A DNA stretch of 57,705 nucleotides from Bacteroidota bacterium. GTDB lineage: Bacteria; Bacteroidota; Bacteroidia; Bacteroidales; UBA7960. The notes beneath the pieces were generated by a model. The model saw only the letters and a list, made by a program, of their open reading frames with translations. It did not search any database and was not told the DNA's origin. The number at the start of each line of letters is the position of its first letter. Position 1 is the stretch's first letter. Both the position numbers and the translations under genes were made by a program. The stretch lies in assembly GCA_018335675.1 (NCBI GenBank), contig JAGXRQ010000072.1:1-57705 (forward strand), in the 5' to 3' direction. Of the stretch, positions 27,328 through 36,166 are shown piece by piece.

Positions 27328-28137
27328 CTAGGGCTTTAAGGATTGTATTTTTTGGAAGAAAGTTTCAACGGCTTTTTCACCATCGTTGCTTAAGTTCAGG
27401 GAATAATCATTTACATAGAGTTTAATATGTTGAAGTGCCACATCTTTATTCATGGCGGCGGCATGTTTCATTACGAAATCCATGCATGAATCAGGATTTT
27501 GAAAAGCATATTCTATGCTTTTTCTAATAACTTCTTCAATGTCTGATTTTGTGTTTTCATTAAAAGATTTCTTTATTGCTATTGCTCCTAGTGGAATTGG
27601 TAAGTTAGTGGTTTGTTCCCACCATTCGCCCAGATCAACAATTTTATGCAACCCTTTTAGCTTGTATGTAAACCTATTTTCGTGTATTATAAGTCCGGCA
27701 TCGAAATTACCTTTTGCAACCTCATCTTCAATCTCTGAAAACAAAACTGAGTTTTTGTTTACTGCTTCGGGCCACATCATAGTAAGCAACATATTTGCAG
27801 TGGTGTTTGCTCCGGGAATAGCAATTTTAAGGTCTTTAGGTACTTTTGGCAATTCAGGCGTTTTGCAAACTAAAAGAGGTCCGCAATTTCGTCCTAATGC
27901 TGCGCCTGACTTGAGCAGAGAGTATTTGTCAAGTAATTTTCCTAATGCGCTAAAAGATATTTTCGTTATATCATACTTTTCAAGAAAGGCATTTTTATTC
28001 AGCTCTTCAATATCCAGAAAGTCATATTCAAACTTATAGCCTTTAGTGTCAATAAGTCCGTGCAGCATTGCATGAAACAGGAATGTATCATTAGGGCAGG
28101 GAGAAAATGCAAGAGAGAAGGTTTTTTCAGGATTCAT
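27328..28137 (-). CDS. mqnD: 1,4-dihydroxy-6-naphthoate synthase (futalosine pathway)
   Basis: The 269-residue enzyme opens the dehypoxanthinyl futalosine ring product to dihydroxy-naphthoate in menaquinone synthesis. The family motif FSPCPNDTFLFHAML at residues 11-25 is clear, and IPGANTTANMLL and GLIIHENRFTY are typical of the periplasmic-binding-protein-like fold (MqnA/MqnD). The start overlaps the end of mqnB by 11 bases, so the two are translationally coupled. The other mqn genes lie elsewhere. Confidence 0.94.
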   Translation of the reverse strand: MNPEKTFSLAFSPCPNDTFLFHAMLHGLIDTKGYKFEYDFLDIEELNKNAFLEKYDITKISFSALGKLLDKYSLLKSGAALGRNCGPLLVCKTPELPKVPKDLKIAIPGANTTANMLLTMMWPEAVNKNSVLFSEIEDEVAKGNFDAGLIIHENRFTYKLKGLHKIVDLGEWWEQTTNLPIPLGAIAIKKSFNENTKSDIEEVIRKSIEYAFQNPDSCMDFVMKHAAAMNKDVALQHIKLYVNDYSLNLSNDGEKAVETFFQKIQSLKP

Positions 28138-28807
28138 TTAAAATCTCCAGTATAGTTTTATTTAGGTTTTCAATAGCCAAAGGAATGTTCCAATTATCTT
28201 TGTTTCTGTGCTCTACAAAATTTGAAATTGCTCTAATCTGAGTGCAGGGCACACCTTCAATCATACAAGCATAAAGAAATGCAGCACCTTCCATGCTTTC
28301 TGTGTCGGGGTTGCAACGTTCTCGAATTTTCTGAATACTTTGATTATTGCCGTGTACTCTGTTTACTGTTATTCCTCTGGCCTTAGTAAGGGTGTCAATA
28401 ATTTTTGATTTAATAGGATTTTCGTTATACAATTCTCCATTTTTGAATGGAAACGCATTTTCCTCCAATAATTTCAGGTCTATCAATGATAGAAAATACT
28501 CACCGTTTTCAGCACCTAATTCGGGAAACTGATCGTGATCTATTGACACCACAGTTCCAATTTCTAATTCTGTAGTGAAAGATCCGGCAATTCCAAAATT
28601 GAATGCAGCATCATACTGACAACCCTGCAAAGCTTTTCCCATAAGAAAAGCTGTAGGCACCATTCCTACTCCGGTTGTAAGAATATCGATCTGCATATTT
28701 TTATAATTATAACGATTAATTCCAGAACTGACTCTGGAAATGAACTTTAAATGTTGTAATAATGGCTTAATTTCCAATGTGGTAGCTGAGACTATCAGAA
28801 TATTCAT
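28127..28807 (-). CDS. mqnB: Futalosine hydrolase
   Basis: The 226-residue nucleosidase of the MTA/SAH phosphorylase fold releases hypoxanthine from futalosine. MNILIVSATTLEIKPLLQHL starts the fold; NFGIAGSF, IDHDQFPELGAENG and DTESMEGAAFLYACM carry the purine- and ribose-binding residues. The pairing with mqnD (11-base overlap) settles the choice over a general MTA nucleosidase. A -7 box is 20 bases upstream. Confidence 0.93.
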   Translation of the reverse strand: MNILIVSATTLEIKPLLQHLKFISRVSSGINRYNYKNMQIDILTTGVGMVPTAFLMGKALQGCQYDAAFNFGIAGSFTTELEIGTVVSIDHDQFPELGAENGEYFLSLIDLKLLEENAFPFKNGELYNENPIKSKIIDTLTKARGITVNRVHGNNQSIQKIRERCNPDTESMEGAAFLYACMIEGVPCTQIRAISNFVEHRNKDNWNIPLAIENLNKTILEILNES

Positions 28808-28826
28808 ATTGCAGATGAATTTTTAA

Positions 28827-28834
28827 CAAAATTA
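28827..28834 (-). promoter_or_regulatory. Predicted -7 box of mqnB-mqnD (TAATTTTG)
   Basis: A TAnnTTTG match on the minus strand, 20 bases before the mqnB ATG at 28807. Confidence 0.5.
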
Positions 28835-28919
28835 CCTGATTTTATTATAATTATCAACAGTGAATAACCACAATATTTGCACAATTGGGGTATTTCATAA
28901 TTTAATTTCTATAAAAAAT

Positions 28920-29025
28920 GTTCCACGCGAAGTACGCAAAAGTCAATAGCAAAAGTACGCAAAGTTATTAATCACTGTCTTTGCGGTTTTTGCGTGTTTT
29001 TAACTTTGCGGTTTTTGTGTGGAAC
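28920..29025. repeat. Long imperfect inverted repeat (gttccacgc ... gtgtggaac)
   Basis: Left arm about 28920-28970 and right arm about 28978-29025. Both are built of acgcaaa / tttgcgt units, so each arm is also internally repetitive. It lies in the 289-base divergent spacer between mqnB and the sugar transferase gene. No ORF is present there. Confidence 0.8.
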
Positions 29026-29070
29026 AAAACAGTCATTAGATTATTTGCTTTTAACAAATGATAATAGTTT

Positions 29071-29078
29071 TATCTTTG
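29071..29078 (+). promoter_or_regulatory. Predicted -7 box TATCTTTG of the sugar transferase gene
   Basis: The box begins 13 bases inside the longest reading frame (ATG at 29058) and so points to the ATG at 29097 as the real start. A TTTG at 29044-29047 may be the -33 element, with slightly long spacing. Confidence 0.55.
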
Positions 29079-29096
29079 CCCATACTTTTATATCAC

Positions 29097-29714
29097 ATGA
29101 TAAAATTTCTTTTTGACAGATTTTTCGGATTAATAGGACTTTTGGTGTTTTTGCCGATAATAATTGTCGTTTATTTCCTGATACTTTTTAAAATGCCTGG
29201 AGGTCCGGTTTTTTTTAGGCAAAAGAGAGTCGGGAAAAATGGGAAGTTATTTACTATGATAAAATTCCGCACTATGACTGTAGGGCACAGTGGTAGCAGT
29301 GTTTCTGTAGCAGGAGAGTCGAGAATCACAATTTTGGGAGCAACCTTAAGAAAATACAAACTTGATGAACTTCCGGAGTTGTGGAATGTTTTAATTGGAG
29401 ATATGAGTTTTGTAGGCCCAAGGCCTGATGTGCCGGGCTATGCGAATGAGCTTAAGGGAGATGATAGAAATATTCTAAAATTGCGCCCGGGAATTACAGG
29501 CCCTGCAACAATTAAGTATATTAATGAAGAGGAAATTCTTGCAAAAGTTGACGACCCTGTAAAGTATAATGATGAGGTTATTTATCCGGATAAAGTACGA
29601 ATAAACCTATTATATTACAAATACCATAGTTTTTGGATGGATGTTAAGTTGATTTTGCACACCTTGACTAGAAAACCTTTTATGGAAGAAAATTATTTTA
29701 AAGTTAGAAAATGA
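29097..29714 (+). CDS. Phosphoglycosyl transferase (PglC/WcaJ C-terminal type, undecaprenyl-phosphate sugar transferase)
   Basis: A 205-residue monotopic transferase that loads a sugar-1-phosphate onto undecaprenyl phosphate at the inner membrane. The N-terminal re-entrant helix (FDRFFGLIGLLVFLPIIIVVYFLI), GGPVFFRQKRVGKNGKLFTMIKFRTM and the catalytic Asp-Glu pair in KLDELPELWNVLIGDMSFVGPRPD are all visible. The small size fits PglC, which uses N-acetylbacillosamine-type sugars, and not the long WbaP forms. The stop overlaps the aminotransferase start by 4 bases. It starts an O-glycan or capsule sugar unit; the rest of that cluster is absent. Confidence 0.9.
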   Translation: MIKFLFDRFFGLIGLLVFLPIIIVVYFLILFKMPGGPVFFRQKRVGKNGKLFTMIKFRTMTVGHSGSSVSVAGESRITILGATLRKYKLDELPELWNVLIGDMSFVGPRPDVPGYANELKGDDRNILKLRPGITGPATIKYINEEEILAKVDDPVKYNDEVIYPDKVRINLLYYKYHSFWMDVKLILHTLTRKPFMEENYFKVRK

Positions 29715-30862
29715 AGAAGAAGATCTATCTTTCATCACCGCATATGGGCGGAAAAGAACAAGACTACATAAAAAGTGCATTCGACACTAACTGGATTGCA
29801 CCTTTAGGACCTCATGTTTCTGCATTTGAAAAAGAGCTTAGCAAATATACCGGTGCGGCACATGCTGCAGTTTTAAGTTCAGGAACTTCTGCTATACATC
29901 TTGCGTTAATACTTCTTGATGTAAAACCGAAAGACTATGTTATTTGCCAGAGCTTTACATTTTCCGCAACCGCAAACCCAATCACATACCAAGGGGCAAC
30001 ACCTGTATTTGTTGATTCAGAAAAGGAAACATGGAATATGTGCCCTAAACAACTAGAAAAAGCAATAAAGCATTGCTTGTCTGACAAAAAAAATCCAAAG
30101 AAACCCAAAGCAATTATACCGGTTCATCTATATGGAATGCCTGCCAAAATTGACAAAATTATGGCTATAGCAGAAAAATATGACATTCCGGTAATTGAAG
30201 ACGCTGCCGAATCTCTCGGCTCATCAATTGATGAAAAGCAAACAGGAAGCTTCGGGAAATTTGGAATATTATCATTCAATGGAAATAAAATTATCACCAC
30301 AAGCGGTGGTGGCGCTCTTCTTTCTGACGATGGAGAAATGATAAAAAAAGCCCGTTTTCTTGCCACTCAAGCAAGAGATGAAGCACCACATTATCAACAT
30401 TCTCAAATTGGTTATAACTATAGAATGAGTAATGTGCTTGCCGGAATTGGACTGGGACAAATGAAAGTTCTTAAAAAAAGAATTGCTGAAAGAAGAAAGA
30501 ACTTTGAACGCTACCAGGATTTATTCGAAAGTAAAAAAGCATTAGGTTACAATGTTGAAATGCTTGAAGAACCAAAAGGATCATTTTGCAACAGATGGCT
30601 TACAACTGTACTAATAAATCCAAAGAAGAATAAAGGTATAACAAGAGATACTCTTAGATTAGCATTTGAATCTGAAAATATAGAATCAAGGCCTTTATGG
30701 AAACCAATGCACATGCAACCGGTATTTGAGAAATATCCATTTTTCGGCGATGGCACATCAGAGAAATTATTTGAGATAGGACTTTGTTTGCCATCCGGAA
30801 CTAATATGACAGAGAAAGATTGGGATAGGATTGAAAAAGTGCTAAACGAGGTTTTTATATAA
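29711..30862 (+). CDS. DegT/DnrJ/EryC1/StrS-family sugar aminotransferase (PglE-like)
   Basis: The 383-residue PLP enzyme transfers an amino group to a keto-sugar nucleotide. SSGTSAIHLAL, VFVDSEKETWNM and IPVHLYGMPAKIDKI are family motifs. The PLP lysine is in FNGNKIITTSGGGAL (about residue 192), the form found in PglE and related UDP-4-keto-6-deoxy-GlcNAc aminotransferases. Translational coupling to a PglC-type transferase supports a bacillosamine-like product, but no acetyltransferase (PglD) or dehydratase (PglF) is adjacent, so the sugar is inferred. Confidence 0.9.
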   Translation: MKKKIYLSSPHMGGKEQDYIKSAFDTNWIAPLGPHVSAFEKELSKYTGAAHAAVLSSGTSAIHLALILLDVKPKDYVICQSFTFSATANPITYQGATPVFVDSEKETWNMCPKQLEKAIKHCLSDKKNPKKPKAIIPVHLYGMPAKIDKIMAIAEKYDIPVIEDAAESLGSSIDEKQTGSFGKFGILSFNGNKIITTSGGGALLSDDGEMIKKARFLATQARDEAPHYQHSQIGYNYRMSNVLAGIGLGQMKVLKKRIAERRKNFERYQDLFESKKALGYNVEMLEEPKGSFCNRWLTTVLINPKKNKGITRDTLRLAFESENIESRPLWKPMHMQPVFEKYPFFGDGTSEKLFEIGLCLPSGTNMTEKDWDRIEKVLNEVFI

Positions 30863-30920
30863 GTCAATAAAAAAATAAAAATCTAAAATATTTTTAAACA
30901 CATTTTCAAAAAAAAATTAA

Positions 30921-30928
30921 TACTTTCG
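30921..30928 (+). promoter_or_regulatory. Possible -7 box TACTTTCG before the V-ATPase operon
   Basis: One mismatch from TAnnTTTG (C for T at position 7). It would give a leader of about 50 bases before the ATG at 30986. No other candidate lies in the 123-base spacer. Confidence 0.4.
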
Positions 30929-30985
30929 CACATCCAAAAATGCATATAGAATTTTAGATATTAAATCTTTATAAAACACCATATT

Positions 30986-31603
30986 ATGCAAACGAAACTT
31001 CAGGAACTTACCGAAAAAATCTATTCTGAGGGAGTTGAAAAAGCAAATGAAGAGGCAAAAAAAATTGAAGCAGAGGCAAAGAAGCAGGCTGATGAAATGA
31101 TTGAAAAGGCTAAAAAAGAAGCTGAAAAGATTATTAAAGATGCTGAAAAAGATGCTGATGACTTAAAAAAGAACAGCCTTAATGAGCTTCAACTTGCTTC
31201 ACGTCAGGTCATCTCAGATGTTAAACAAAAAATTGTTGCATTAATAGAATACAAAGCTGTTAATCCGGAAATTAAAGGGGCTTTCAAAGATGTTGAATTT
31301 ACGCAGCAAATTATAGAAACTATAGTAAAAAATTGGAATCCTAAAGGTAACGATGCGGTTAGCCTGTCAGTTTTATTACCTGAAGATAAAAAGAAAGAAT
31401 TCGAGGCATTCTTCCAGAAAAAATCCAAAGAACTTCTTGACAAAGGCCTTGAAATTAAATTCAGCGAAGCTGTAAAAGGTGGTTTTAAAATTGGTCCAAA
31501 AGAAGGTGGTTATATGGTTTCTTTCAGCGAAGATGATTTTGAAAACTTTTTCAAAGCATATTTGCGTCCACGATTAATTGAAATCCTTTACGCAAGCAAA
31601 TAA
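30986..31603 (+). CDS. V-type ATP synthase subunit E
   Basis: The 205-residue peripheral stalk protein is first in the operon. The first 75 residues are an Ala/Lys/Glu-rich coiled coil (KANEEAKKIEAEAKKQADEMI), and the C-terminal half is a globular domain (FKIGPKEGGYMVSFSEDDFENFFKAYLRP). This is the E-subunit pattern of bacterial V-ATPases. It joins the soluble V1 head to the membrane part. A separate G/H stalk partner was not found nearby. Confidence 0.9.
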   Translation: MQTKLQELTEKIYSEGVEKANEEAKKIEAEAKKQADEMIEKAKKEAEKIIKDAEKDADDLKKNSLNELQLASRQVISDVKQKIVALIEYKAVNPEIKGAFKDVEFTQQIIETIVKNWNPKGNDAVSLSVLLPEDKKKEFEAFFQKKSKELLDKGLEIKFSEAVKGGFKIGPKEGGYMVSFSEDDFENFFKAYLRPRLIEILYASK

Positions 31604-31628
31604 TCAATAGTCCGAAAAAAACAAACTG

Positions 31629-32462
31629 ATGCAGGTTAAAAGGAATTATTATTGTCTCGTTGCAGGACTTCAGGATATAAGCATAGAAACCCATAAGCTT
31701 ACATTCGGGCAACTTGAGTTTAAAAATGAGCTCAAAACCGAAGTTCACCCAGACGATTACAAGCTGATTGAAAAACTATTTTTGCCTTTTGACAACAAAA
31801 ACATCCTAAATCTTTTAACAAAATCCGGTAAAGATTTTGACGAGAAAGGCAATTTAGAAATATCTTATCTCGAAGAACAAATTAAAGAAACTACCGATCT
31901 TCCTGACTACATGTCAAAATTTATCGCCTCAACAAAAAGTGGTGAAAGAATTTATGCAGATATGGCGGTTGAAGATGAACTGGCTACTCTGTTTTATGAC
32001 GAGATGTTGAGTCATAATAATGAATTTCTTCGTAATTGGTTTGAGTTCGATATGAATGTAAGAAACATTGTGACTGCATCCATGGGTAGAAAGCATAATA
32101 TCAAATATGAGCACCTAATTGTTGGGTCAACTGAAATTTCAAATATTATCAGAAAGAGTAATGCAAGAGACTTCGGGTTAGGTAGTGAATTAGATTACAT
32201 CGAAGAACTGTCTAGCATCTCTAAAGATGATGACATTCAGGAAAGGGAAATGTTTGTTGATGAACTTAAATGGAACTATCTTGAAGATGTTACATTCTTT
32301 GAATATTTTACAATTGAAAAAATACTTGCATTCATAATAAAGCTAGGAATAGTTGAACGTTGGTTGGCAATAGATAAAGAGCACGGTAAAGAACTATTCA
32401 AAAAGCTTCTTGATGAATTGCGCAAAAGTTATAAATTACCTGAAACATTTACTGAAAAATAA
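31629..32462 (+). CDS. DUF2764 family V-ATPase operon protein (subunit C substitute)
   Basis: The 277-residue protein matches the DUF2764 family, which in Chlamydiae, Spirochaetes and Bacteroidota sits between subunits E and A. NYYCLVAGLQDISIETHKL starts it, and the rest is acidic and helical (LSHNNEFLRNWFEFDMNVRNIVTA). Its position and fold suggest it replaces subunit C, the link between rotor and stalk, but the evidence is positional. It is 25 bases after E and 6 bases before A. Confidence 0.85.
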   Translation: MQVKRNYYCLVAGLQDISIETHKLTFGQLEFKNELKTEVHPDDYKLIEKLFLPFDNKNILNLLTKSGKDFDEKGNLEISYLEEQIKETTDLPDYMSKFIASTKSGERIYADMAVEDELATLFYDEMLSHNNEFLRNWFEFDMNVRNIVTASMGRKHNIKYEHLIVGSTEISNIIRKSNARDFGLGSELDYIEELSSISKDDDIQEREMFVDELKWNYLEDVTFFEYFTIEKILAFIIKLGIVERWLAIDKEHGKELFKKLLDELRKSYKLPETFTEK

Positions 32463-32468
32463 TCATAT

Positions 32469-34226
32469 ATGAACACAATTGGTAAGGTAACCGGAATTAT
32501 TGCAAACCTTGTTGTGGTTGAAACAGAAGACACAGTAGCACAAAACGAAATTTGCTATATCAATCATGAAGGTACCCGCCTTATGGCAGAGGTAATTAAG
32601 ATTTTGGGCAAAAAAGTTTATGTACAGGTTTTTGAAAGCACCAGATGTTTAAAAGTTGGAGCTGAAGTTGAATTTATGGGGCACATGCTTGAGGTAACAC
32701 TAGGCCCTGGTATTCTTTCAAAAAACTTCGACGGCTTGCAAAACGACCTTGATAAGATGGAAGGCGTTTTTCTTAAGCGTGGTGAATATACTGAAGCTCT
32801 TGACAAGGACAAAAAGTACAGCTTTAAACCACTTGCAAAACAAGGAGATAAAGTTCAAGCCGGTGATTGGCTTGGGGAAGTTATTGAAAACTGGATCTCT
32901 CATAAAATTATGATTCCTTTCAAAATGAAGGAAGAATATACCATTAAGAGTCTGGTTAAAGAAGGTGAATACACTATTAATGATATAATTGCTGTTGTAA
33001 CAGACAAGGATGGCAAAGATCATAACATAACCATGACTCAGAAGTGGCCGGTTAAAGTTCCTATTAAAGCTTATAAAGAAAAACCAAGACCTTTCAAAAT
33101 TCTTGAAACAGGTGTAAGAGTTATTGATACTCTTAACCCTATGGCAGAAGGCGGCACGGGTTTTATTCCCGGACCTTTCGGTTCAGGAAAAACTGTATTG
33201 CAACATGCATTATCAAAATATGCTGAAGCCGACCTGGTAATTGTTGCTGCTTGTGGTGAAAGAGCAAACGAAGTTGTGGAAATATTTACAGAGTTCCCTG
33301 AGCTTGAAGACCCTCGTTCAGGTCGTAAACTTATGGAACGCACCACCATTATTGCAAACACTTCTAACATGCCTGTTGCTGCCCGTGAAGCTTCGGTTTA
33401 TACTGCCATGACATTAGCAGAATATTATCGTAGCATGGGTCTTAAAGTTCTTTTACTTGCCGACTCAACTTCTCGTTGGGCGCAAGCACTTCGTGAAATG
33501 TCGAACCGTATGGAAGAGCTTCCGGGGCCTGATGGATTCCCTATGGATCTTCCTGCTATCATATCTAACTTCTACTCAAGAGCTGGATTTACATATCTGA
33601 ATAACGGAAATAGCGGCTCTATCACATTTATCGGAACAGTTTCTCCGGCCGGTGGTAACCTTAAAGAGCCTGTTACTGAAAGTACTAAAAAAGCAGCAAG
33701 ATGTTTTTATGCATTATCGCAGCAAAGAGCAGACAGCAAAAGATACCCTGCTATTGATGCAATTGATAGTTATTCTAAATATTTAGAATATCCTGAAATC
33801 ATCAATTACTTTGAGGAAAATGTTGATAAACAATGGGTTACAAATGTGCTGTATGCAAAGAATACTTTACTTAGGGGAAAAGAAGCATACGAACAGATTA
33901 ATATTTTAGGTGATGATGGTGTACCTTTAGCTTACCATCTTACATATTGGAAATCAGAAATCGTTGACTTCGTAATTCTACAGCAGGACGCTTTTGATAA
34001 AATCGATGCCTCAACATCGTTTGAACGTCAAAACTATATGCTTAAGAAAGTTATAAGCCTGTGCGAGAAAAATTACAACTTTGATTCATTCGAAGCTATT
34101 GGTCAATATTTCAAAAGGATAATCAACAACCTCAGACAGATGAACTATCAGGAATTCCAATCTGAAGGTTTTAAGAAATTTGAAAAAGAACTAGAACAAA
34201 TAATTCAAGAAAGGGAGGCTGCATAA
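32469..34226 (+). CDS. atpA: V-type ATP synthase subunit A (catalytic)
   Basis: The 585-residue catalytic subunit has the Walker A motif IPGPFGSGKTVLQHAL (about residues 232-247), the GER segment AACGERANEVVE and the LADSTSRWAQALREMS motif. The long non-homologous insert typical of A subunits sits before the P loop (residues about 110-200). The catalytic Glu is in GERANEVVEIF. Its stop overlaps the start of B by one base (TAATG). Confidence 0.97.
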   Translation: MNTIGKVTGIIANLVVVETEDTVAQNEICYINHEGTRLMAEVIKILGKKVYVQVFESTRCLKVGAEVEFMGHMLEVTLGPGILSKNFDGLQNDLDKMEGVFLKRGEYTEALDKDKKYSFKPLAKQGDKVQAGDWLGEVIENWISHKIMIPFKMKEEYTIKSLVKEGEYTINDIIAVVTDKDGKDHNITMTQKWPVKVPIKAYKEKPRPFKILETGVRVIDTLNPMAEGGTGFIPGPFGSGKTVLQHALSKYAEADLVIVAACGERANEVVEIFTEFPELEDPRSGRKLMERTTIIANTSNMPVAAREASVYTAMTLAEYYRSMGLKVLLLADSTSRWAQALREMSNRMEELPGPDGFPMDLPAIISNFYSRAGFTYLNNGNSGSITFIGTVSPAGGNLKEPVTESTKKAARCFYALSQQRADSKRYPAIDAIDSYSKYLEYPEIINYFEENVDKQWVTNVLYAKNTLLRGKEAYEQINILGDDGVPLAYHLTYWKSEIVDFVILQQDAFDKIDASTSFERQNYMLKKVISLCEKNYNFDSFEAIGQYFKRIINNLRQMNYQEFQSEGFKKFEKELEQIIQEREAA

Positions 34227-35551
34227 TGGAAAAGGAAACAAAGGCTTTTCAAAGAATATATACTAAATTATTCCAGCTTACAAAAGCAACTGTATCTCTG
34301 AAAGCTCAGGGAATAGGCAACGAAGAACTTGCAATTGTTGACGGGCGTTTGGCTCAGGTTGTGAAGATTATGGACGACATTGTTACTCTTCAGGTGTTTG
34401 CCGGAACAGAAGGTATCGCAACAAATGCTGAGGTTATTTTTTCAGGCAAAGCTCCATCTCTTAAAGTAAGTGATGACCTTGCAGGAAGATTTTTCAACTC
34501 CTACGGCTTACCGATGGAAGGTGGCGAAATAATGGGAGAAGAAAGAGAAATTGGAGGCCCCAGCGTTAACCCTGTTAGAAGAAAACAACCTTCTGAGCTT
34601 ATTGCTACAGGTATTGCTGGTATTGACCTTAACAACACTCTTGTTACAGGACAAAAGATTCCGTTTTTTGCAGACCCCGACCAGCCATTTAACCAGGTTA
34701 TGGCGATGGTTGCTCTTAGAGCAAAAGCCGATAAAATTATTCTTGGTGGAGTTGGTTTAACAAATGACGATTATCTGTTCTTCAGACAAGTTTTTGATAA
34801 TGCAGGTGCTCTCGATAGAATAGTTGGGTTTATCAATACTACAGAAGACCCTCCCGTTGAAAGGCTTCTTATTCCTGACATGGCTCTTACTGCTGCTGAA
34901 TATTTTGCAGTTAAGAAAAATGAAAAAGTGCTTGTTCTTTTAACTGACTTAACTCTATACGCAGATGCCTTAAGTATTGTATCAAACCGTATGGACCAGA
35001 TTCCTTCGAAAGACAGTATGCCGGGTTCGCTTTATTCTGACCTTGCGCGTCTTTATGAAAAAGCAGTTCAGTTTCCGGATGGGGGTTCAATTACCATTAT
35101 TGCAGTTACAACTCTTTCCAGTGGCGATATTACTCATGCTATTCCTGATAATACCGGTTATATTACTGAAGGTCAGCTTTTCTTAAGAAAAGATTCAGAT
35201 ATTGGTAAAGTTATCGTTGACCCGTTCAGAAGTTTATCGAGACTAAAACAGCTTGTAATTGGCAAGAAAACTCGTGAGGATCATCCTCAGGTGATGAACG
35301 CAGCTATTAGATTATATGCTGATGCTGCAAATGCTAAAACAAAACTTGAAAACGGTTTTGACCTTTCAGATTATGACGAAAGAACACTTGATTTCGCAAA
35401 AGCATATTCTGAAAAACTTCTTGCTATTGATGTTAATATTGAAATTGACACAATGCTTGAAACAGCCTATGATTTGTTTAGAGAATATTTCTCTGTTGCA
35501 GAGGTAGGTTTGAAAAATGAATTTGTTGAAAAATACTGGAACAAGAAATAA
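34226..35551 (+). CDS. atpB: V-type ATP synthase subunit B (regulatory)
   Basis: The 441-residue non-catalytic nucleotide-binding subunit lacks a Walker A lysine; the matching place reads TGQKIPFFADPDQPFNQ. TDLTLYADALSIVSNRMDQIPSKDSMPGSLYSDLARLYEKA is diagnostic of B subunits. It makes the alternating A3B3 head with AtpA. D begins at the very next base after its stop. Confidence 0.96.
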   Translation: MEKETKAFQRIYTKLFQLTKATVSLKAQGIGNEELAIVDGRLAQVVKIMDDIVTLQVFAGTEGIATNAEVIFSGKAPSLKVSDDLAGRFFNSYGLPMEGGEIMGEEREIGGPSVNPVRRKQPSELIATGIAGIDLNNTLVTGQKIPFFADPDQPFNQVMAMVALRAKADKIILGGVGLTNDDYLFFRQVFDNAGALDRIVGFINTTEDPPVERLLIPDMALTAAEYFAVKKNEKVLVLLTDLTLYADALSIVSNRMDQIPSKDSMPGSLYSDLARLYEKAVQFPDGGSITIIAVTTLSSGDITHAIPDNTGYITEGQLFLRKDSDIGKVIVDPFRSLSRLKQLVIGKKTREDHPQVMNAAIRLYADAANAKTKLENGFDLSDYDERTLDFAKAYSEKLLAIDVNIEIDTMLETAYDLFREYFSVAEVGLKNEFVEKYWNKK

Positions 35552-36166
35552 ATGGCTATCAAATTTCAATATAACAAAACAGCTTTACAGCAACTCAACA
35601 AACAGTTGAAGATGCGTGAAAGGGCTTTGCCTACTCTAAAGAATAAAGAGTCTGCTTTGAGAATTGAAGTCAAGAAAGCAAAAACACAAGCAGAAGAATT
35701 AGATGGTAAGCTTGAGCAAAAGCTAAAAGAATATCAAAAAGCTGTTGAACTTTGGGGAGAATTTGATAATGATTTGGTATCTGTTGAAGATGTTGATCTA
35801 ACTATTAAGAAAATTGCAGGTGTTAAAACTCCAATTCTTGAAGAAGTAAAGTTCTCAATAAAGGAATTTAGCCTTTTCAACAAACCCGGTTGGTTTCTTG
35901 ATGGTATAAGCATTATAAAAGAACTAGCTACTATTGCCATTGAACGTGAAGTGTTTCATCAAAAAATGACTTTGCTGGATCACGCCAGAAGAAAAACTAC
36001 TCAAAAGGTAAACCTTTATGAAAAAGTTCAGATTCCGGGCTTTCAGGATGCAATCAGAAAGATAAAGAGATTTATGGAAGATGAAGAGAATCTTTCTAAA
36101 TCATCTCAAAAAATAGTTAAAAGTAAAATCCAGGCAATGGAAGCAAAATTGGAGGAAAGCTTATGA
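35552..36166 (+). CDS. atpD: V-type ATP synthase subunit D (rotor shaft)
   Basis: The 204-residue protein is almost all helix, with long heptad runs (KSALRIEVKKAKTQAEELDGKLEQKLKEY at the front, RKTTQKVNLYEKVQIPGFQDAIRKIKRFMEDEE at the back), the paired-helix plan of subunit D that turns in the A3B3 head. Its ATGA overlaps the start of subunit I by 4 bases. Confidence 0.93.
   Translation: MAIKFQYNKTALQQLNKQLKMRERALPTLKNKESALRIEVKKAKTQAEELDGKLEQKLKEYQKAVELWGEFDNDLVSVEDVDLTIKKIAGVKTPILEEVKFSIKEFSLFNKPGWFLDGISIIKELATIAIEREVFHQKMTLLDHARRKTTQKVNLYEKVQIPGFQDAIRKIKRFMEDEENLSKSSQKIVKSKIQAMEAKLEESL

Noticed and set aside
27515-28039. 174-codon plus-strand frame antisense to mqnD
   Set aside because: It mirrors the well-supported mqnD gene, has low-complexity Ser/Phe-rich sequence and has no promoter box.
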